This document shows, piece after piece, positions 60,022-64,000 of a stretch of 64,000 nucleotides of DNA. How positions within the stretch are numbered: the stretch's first letter is position 1; the number at the start of each line of letters is the position of its first letter. Made by a program: the position numbers and the translations under genes. The stretch is from the NCBI GenBank assembly GCA_963734055.1, contig CAVTFQ010000007.1, positions 620,001-684,000 of the forward strand, read 5' to 3'. A model generated the notes under the pieces. The model worked only from the letters and a program-made list of their open reading frames with translations. It did not search any database and was not told the DNA's origin. This stretch comes from CAIWHR01 sp963734055. Lineage in GTDB: Bacteria > Pseudomonadota > Gammaproteobacteria > Burkholderiales > Casimicrobiaceae.

Positions 60022-60548
60022 TCCGCGAGGTCCTGCGCATGGGGGACCCGCGGCTCCTGCAGCCGTCGCAGCCCGTGACCGCCTTCGGCACGCCGGAGCT
60101 CGCGGCGCTCTTCGCCGACCTCCGGGACACGATGGCTGCGCAGGACGGCGCCGGGCTCGCGGCGCCGCAGATCGGTGTCCCGCTGCAGGTCGTGATCTTC
60201 GGTGTCGAAAGGAACCCGCGCTACCCCGACGCGGAACCGGTTCCCTACACCGAGCTCGTGAACCCGGTGCTGACACCGCTGGGAGACGAGATGGAGGACG
60301 ACTGGGAAGGCTGCCTCTCCGTGCCCGGGCTGCGTGGCGTCGTGCCGCGTTTTACGCGCCTGCGCTACGAGGGCTTCGACCCGCACGGCCGGCGGGTCGA
60401 GCGCGAGACGGCCGGGTTCCACGCGCGCGTCGTCCAGCACGAGTGCGACCACCTGCTCGGCATTCTCTACCCGATGCGGATGCGCGACTTCCGGCAGTTC
60501 GGCTTCACCGACATCCTGTTCCCCGACGTCGCGACCGTCGAAGAGTAG
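60018..60548 (+). CDS. def: Peptide deformylase
   Basis: 176 residues with all three peptide deformylase motifs: GAGLAAPQIGVPLQV, EGCLSVPGLRG (Cys metal ligand), and QHECDHLLGILY (two His ligands and catalytic Glu). It removes the formyl group from nascent proteins. ATG 60018 overlaps the previous stop (ATGA). Confidence 0.95.
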   Translation: MIREVLRMGDPRLLQPSQPVTAFGTPELAALFADLRDTMAAQDGAGLAAPQIGVPLQVVIFGVERNPRYPDAEPVPYTELVNPVLTPLGDEMEDDWEGCLSVPGLRGVVPRFTRLRYEGFDPHGRRVERETAGFHARVVQHECDHLLGILYPMRMRDFRQFGFTDILFPDVATVEE

Positions 60549-60659
60549 CGACCCGAGCGGCGAGCCGGGGCCCCGGCCGAAGGCAAGGGGGAGCGAGCAA
60601 TCGCGAGTGGTCGCAGGGGCCGACGGACCGGGGCATCGATCAAGTCTGGCAGTGCGGAG

Positions 60660-60792
60660 GCCGCCGGAGCCGTCATTCCCGCGAAGGCAGGAATTCGGTG
60701 TCTTTCGCCGAACGTCGCTGGGTCCCCGCGTTCGCGGGGACGACGGGCTACACGCGGAGCTGGGTCCCCGCGTTCGCGGGGACGACGGGCTA
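60660..60792. repeat. REP-like palindromic repeats, two full copies and one degenerate
   Basis: Two near-identical units, each about 35 bp (GCTGGGTCCCCGCGTTCGCG then GGGACGACGGGCTA), at 60718-60752 and about 60758-60792, differing at the last bases; each contains the hairpin TCCCCGCG-TTCG-CGGGGA. A more divergent piece (GCCGTCATTCCCGCGAAGGC) precedes them. They lie between convergent def and glnD. No T-tract, so they could serve as bidirectional structural stop or simply be extragenic repeats. Confidence 0.65.
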
Positions 60793-63369
60793 AACGCGTA
60801 ATTGATCGTAGAGCGCGGTCTCGAGGCGCAACAACGCCTGCTCGTCGTGCAGCCGCGCCCCGTCGATCAGGAAGACGTCCTCGGCGCGTTCGCCCAACGT
60901 GTTGATCCGGGCGCTCGCGACGTTGACGTTGGCCTGGGCCAGCGTGTAGGCGATCTGTGCGAGGAGGCCGGGGCGGTCGCCGGCGACGATCTCGAGGATG
61001 TGGTGCGTGCCCTTGTCGTCGGGAAAGATCCTGACCGACGGAGAAAGGGGGAAATGCCGGAGCTGCCGGCTCACCCGGCCCGGCGGCGGCGGCTCGACCG
61101 GGCTCCGATCCTCGAGCACCTGCGTCAGCTCGAACTCGATCATCTGGATCGTGTCGCGATATGACGCGCGGGGGTCCGTCGGATCGTGGATCGCGAACGT
61201 GTCGAGCGCGTAGCCGTGGCGCGTGGTGTGGATCTTCGCCTCGAGGATCGACAGCCCGTGCCGCCCGAAGTAGCCGCAGACGCGCGCGAAGAGGTGCTTC
61301 TGGTCGGGTAGATACACCAGGACCTGGAGCCCGGCGCCGGACCGCGCGAGCCGCACCTTGACGACCGGCGCCGGCCGCTCGACGCGCCAGTACAGGTGGC
61401 GTGCGTGCCACGCGATTTCCTCGGCCGTGTGACGCATGAAATAAGGCATGTCGAGGTGCCGCCACAGCGCGCGCTCGGCGTCGGCCGGCACCGCGTAGAG
61501 CCGCAGGAGCCGGCAGGCCTCGTCCTGCCGCTGCTGCAGCGAGTCCTGCAGCGTGCGGGCCGCCCCTTCGCCCGCGAGCACGCGCCGCGTCGCGTGGAAC
61601 AGGTCCTCGAGGAGCTGCGCCTTCCAGGCGTTCCACACGCGGGGACTCGTCCCCCGGATGTCGGCGACGGTGAGGAGGTAGAGCGCGATCAGCCGCCGCA
61701 GGCTGCCGACCCTGCGCGCGAACGCGTCGACGACCTCGGGATCGGACGGATCCTGCTTCTGCGCGGTCGACGACATCGTCAGGTGCTCGCGCACGAGCCA
61801 GCCGACCAGGTCCGCGTCCTCCCGCGCGAGCCCGTGCGCGAGGCAGAACCGCCGCGCGTCGCGCTGGCCGAGCTCCGAGTGGTCGCCGCCGCGTCCCTTC
61901 GCGATGTCGTGGAAGAGCCCGGCCAGATACAGCACTTCCTTGCGCTCGAAGTCGGCCATGAGCCGGGAGCAGAGCGGGTATTCGTGCGCGTGCTGGGGCT
62001 CGCTGAAGCGGCGCAGGTTGCGGATCACCATCAGGATGTGCTCGTCCACCGTGTAGACGTGGAAGAGGTCGTGCTGCATCTGGCCGACGATGCGCCCGAA
62101 CGCGGGCAGGTAGTGGCCGAGGATCCCGTACTGGTTCATCCGCCTGAGCTCGTGCGTCTGGCCGCGCGGCTCGCGGAACACCTGGAGGAAGCGCGCGCGG
62201 TTGGCCGGATCGCGCCGGAAGCGCGCGTCGATGCGGTTGCGGTTGCGCCACAGCGCGCGCAGCGTTCGCGCCGACATGCCCTTGAGCTCGGAGTGCCGCT
62301 GCATCGTCAGGAACGCGTCGAGCATCGCCGGCGGCCGCCGCTCGAACAGCGATTCGTCGCGAAGGTCGAGCAGCTCATCGATCGCCTGGAAGTCGTCGTC
62401 GATCGGGGCCGGGTCCCGCGCGGCCGGGAACAGCCGCGCGTGCAGATTCTGCAGCAGGATCACGTTCGCCTGGCGGACGAGCTTCGCGGCCCGGTAGTAG
62501 CGCTGCATCAGCTGCTCGCTCGCGCGCTTCGCCGAGGTGTCCGCGAGACCGAGCTCGCGGGCGAGGGCGGTCTGCAGGTCGAACACGAGGCGATCCTCGC
62601 GGCGGCCCGCGAGATAGTGGAGACGCACGCGCAGGTCGCCGATCAGGCGCTCCTGGCGGGAGACCGTGCGCGCCTCCTGCATCGTGATGAGGCCCGCCTG
62701 CGCGAGCTCCCGCCACGACCGACCGAGCCCGGCGGCGCGCGCGATCCACAGCACCGTCTGCAGATCGCGAAGGCCGCCGGGACTTTCCTTCAGGTTCGGC
62801 TCGAGGTTGTACGCCGTGTCGTGGTACTTGAGATGCCGCTGCTGCTGCTCGAGCGACTTGGCCTCGTAGAACTGGCGCGGATCCATCGCGGCCGCGAACG
62901 CGCGCCGAAAGGTTCCGTAGAGCGGCCGGGAGCCGGCAATGAAGCGGTGCTCGAGCAGGCTCGTCCGGACGGTGATGTCGCCCGCCAGCTCGCGCTCGCA
63001 CTCGGCAATCGTCCGCACGCTGTGCGCGGCGTCGAGCCCGATGTCCCACAGCATCCCCACGAACCGCTCGACGAAGACCGTGTCCTCGGCATCGAGCTCG
63101 CGCGGCAGCAGGACCAGGACGTCGACATCCGAATGCGGGAACAGCTGGCCGCGGCCGTAGCCGCCGACGCCGACCAGCGCCAGGTCGGCCGGGGCCGCGA
63201 GCTCGCTCCAGATGGCGACGAGGATGCGATCGACGGCGCGGGCAGACTCGCGCAGGAGCTCTGGCGTGTCGGGCCGAACCGCGAACGCAGCCCGAAGCGA
63301 GGCGCGCGCCGCCGCGAGCTGGTCGCGACAGCGGGGTGCCAGGTCCGCCGGCACGCGCCGTGCGCGCAT
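60790..63369 (-). CDS. glnD: Bifunctional uridylyltransferase/uridylyl-removing enzyme
   Basis: 859 residues. Nucleotidyltransferase motif GVGGYGRGQLFPHSDVDVLV, a GlnD helical domain (DTAYNLEPNLKESPGGLRDL), HD hydrolase domain (LFHDIAKGRGGDHSELG), and two C-terminal ACT domains (FARVCGYFGRHGLSILEAKI; GDRPGLLAQIAYTLAQANV). It uridylylates or de-uridylylates PII proteins by glutamine level, setting nitrogen assimilation. Start choice: ATG 63369 with TTG 63396 (TTGA overlap with map stop) as alternative; neither has a clear ribosome site. Confidence 0.92.
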   Translation of the reverse strand: MRARRVPADLAPRCRDQLAAARASLRAAFAVRPDTPELLRESARAVDRILVAIWSELAAPADLALVGVGGYGRGQLFPHSDVDVLVLLPRELDAEDTVFVERFVGMLWDIGLDAAHSVRTIAECERELAGDITVRTSLLEHRFIAGSRPLYGTFRRAFAAAMDPRQFYEAKSLEQQQRHLKYHDTAYNLEPNLKESPGGLRDLQTVLWIARAAGLGRSWRELAQAGLITMQEARTVSRQERLIGDLRVRLHYLAGRREDRLVFDLQTALARELGLADTSAKRASEQLMQRYYRAAKLVRQANVILLQNLHARLFPAARDPAPIDDDFQAIDELLDLRDESLFERRPPAMLDAFLTMQRHSELKGMSARTLRALWRNRNRIDARFRRDPANRARFLQVFREPRGQTHELRRMNQYGILGHYLPAFGRIVGQMQHDLFHVYTVDEHILMVIRNLRRFSEPQHAHEYPLCSRLMADFERKEVLYLAGLFHDIAKGRGGDHSELGQRDARRFCLAHGLAREDADLVGWLVREHLTMSSTAQKQDPSDPEVVDAFARRVGSLRRLIALYLLTVADIRGTSPRVWNAWKAQLLEDLFHATRRVLAGEGAARTLQDSLQQRQDEACRLLRLYAVPADAERALWRHLDMPYFMRHTAEEIAWHARHLYWRVERPAPVVKVRLARSGAGLQVLVYLPDQKHLFARVCGYFGRHGLSILEAKIHTTRHGYALDTFAIHDPTDPRASYRDTIQMIEFELTQVLEDRSPVEPPPPGRVSRQLRHFPLSPSVRIFPDDKGTHHILEIVAGDRPGLLAQIAYTLAQANVNVASARINTLGERAEDVFLIDGARLHDEQALLRLETALYDQLRV

Positions 63370-63392
63370 CGACGGCAGCGCGACGGGGTCGT

Positions 63393-64000
63393 TCAATGCG
63401 GAGGCGGCGGCGCGCCAGGTGAAAGTGTGAGCACTTCGAACCCGTCGTCGGTGACCGCGACCGTGTGCTCCCACTGCGCCGAGAGCGAGTGGTCGGCGGT
63501 GACGATGGTCCAGCCGTCGGCGAGGCTGCGGATGGCCGCGCGGCCGGCGTTGATCATGGGCTCGATCGTAAACACCATCCCGGGGGCGAGCTCGAGCCCG
63601 GTGCCCGGACGCCCGTAGTGAAGCACCTGCGGCTCCTCGTGGAACTGCGTCCCGATGCCGTGGCCGCAGAACTCACGGACGATCGAATAGCCCTGGCCTT
63701 CCGCGAACTTCTGGATGGTGTGGCCGATGTCGCCCAGGTGCGCGCCGGGCCGGACCATGCGGATGCCGCGCCACATCGCCTCGTAGGTCGTCTCGACCAG
63801 GCGCCGCGCCTGGATCGACGGCATGCCCACGTAGAACATCCGGCTCGAATCGCCGTGCCAGCCGTCCTTGATGACGGTGACGTCGACGTTGACGATGTCG
63901 CCGGGCTTGAGCTTCTTGTCGCCGGGGATCCCGTGACACACGACGTGGTTCACCGACGTGCAGATCGTCGCCGGAAACGGCGAGTGTCCCGGCGGCGCGT
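63393..64000 (-). CDS. map: Methionine aminopeptidase, type I (5' end outside window)
   Basis: The C-terminal 202 codons of MetAP. Metal ligands visible: Asp in IVNVDVTVIKDGWHGDSSRM, His in REFCGHGIGTQFHEEPQVLHYG, Glu in VFTIEPMIN, and Glu in WEHTVAVTDDG. N-terminal part continues past 64000. Removes initiator methionine, working after peptide deformylase. Stop is close to the glnD start, in the common order map-glnD. Confidence 0.93.
   Translation of the reverse strand, partial: APPGHSPFPATICTSVNHVVCHGIPGDKKLKPGDIVNVDVTVIKDGWHGDSSRMFYVGMPSIQARRLVETTYEAMWRGIRMVRPGAHLGDIGHTIQKFAEGQGYSIVREFCGHGIGTQFHEEPQVLHYGRPGTGLELAPGMVFTIEPMINAGRAAIRSLADGWTIVTADHSLSAQWEHTVAVTDDGFEVLTLSPGAPPPPH

Noticed and set aside
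60660..60792. CRISPR array
   Set aside because: Units are palindromic with no regular unique spacers and only two to three copies; no cas genes.
60467..62251. Open frame of 594 codons on the minus strand overlapping glnD
   Set aside because: Arg/Pro-rich shadow frame; glnD domains are in another frame of the same strand.

Overview
The window looks like the chromosome of a high-GC betaproteobacterium (Burkholderiales-like). This is inference from gene content: the adjacent pair map-glnD, a PilU-type pilus ATPase, an NAD-linked [NiFe] hydrogenase with HoxFUYH subunits, a phasin and a 3-hydroxybutyrate dehydrogenase remnant (polyhydroxybutyrate metabolism), and GC-rich codon use. No rRNA, complete tRNA, CRISPR array, insertion sequence or prophage was found.

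Two parts with different character meet near 29.2-29.5 kb. The left part (1-29 kb) is loosely packed. It holds a MacAB-TolC-like export operon (1-4060, minus strand), then many small or orphan genes of stress and low-oxygen type: a PLDc_N-like membrane peptide, a histone H1-like protein, a radical SAM gene broken by one in-frame TGA, a basic-protein pair, a P-type cation ATPase, a phasin, a class 3 lipase coupled to a flavodoxin-like protein, an acyl-CoA ligase, Hsp20, a histidine kinase with a divergent response regulator, a DUF1269-like stress protein and a di-haem peroxidase. Scattered among them are gene remnants: the 3' end of an epimerase, the start of a proteasome-type peptidase, a deleted 3-hydroxybutyrate dehydrogenase and a PAS fragment. 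The part ends near a 44-base fragment of a tRNA-Arg(ACG), a possible old integration scar.

The right part (29.5-64 kb) is denser, with short overlaps between consecutive genes. In order it carries: an L,D-transpeptidase facing a YcbK-like protein; a lipid-transport operon (MlaE, MlaF, MlaD, PqiC-like lipoprotein, patatin lipoprotein); a molybdate operon (ModABC plus a ModE-like repressor without sensor domain) behind a ModE-like operator; a 1390-residue CheB-CheR-PAS-kinase-receiver protein; a peptidoglycan-binding lipoprotein; hoxFUYHW followed by ppk2; a glycine-zipper lipoprotein; a thiamine-diphosphate enzyme; an MscS channel with a cyclic-nucleotide domain; dapE-prmB; pilU; a thioinosine phosphorylase with def behind a possible attenuator; and glnD-map, with map cut by the window edge.

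FNR/CRP-family palindromes (TTGA[C/T]-N4-[G/A]TCAA) lie before hoxF, before the radical SAM gene and before mlaE, which suggests one oxygen- or redox-responsive regulator links several units. Right-half functions connect: molybdate uptake, hydrogen oxidation to NADH, polyphosphate-based nucleotide phosphorylation and nitrogen-status sensing by GlnD.
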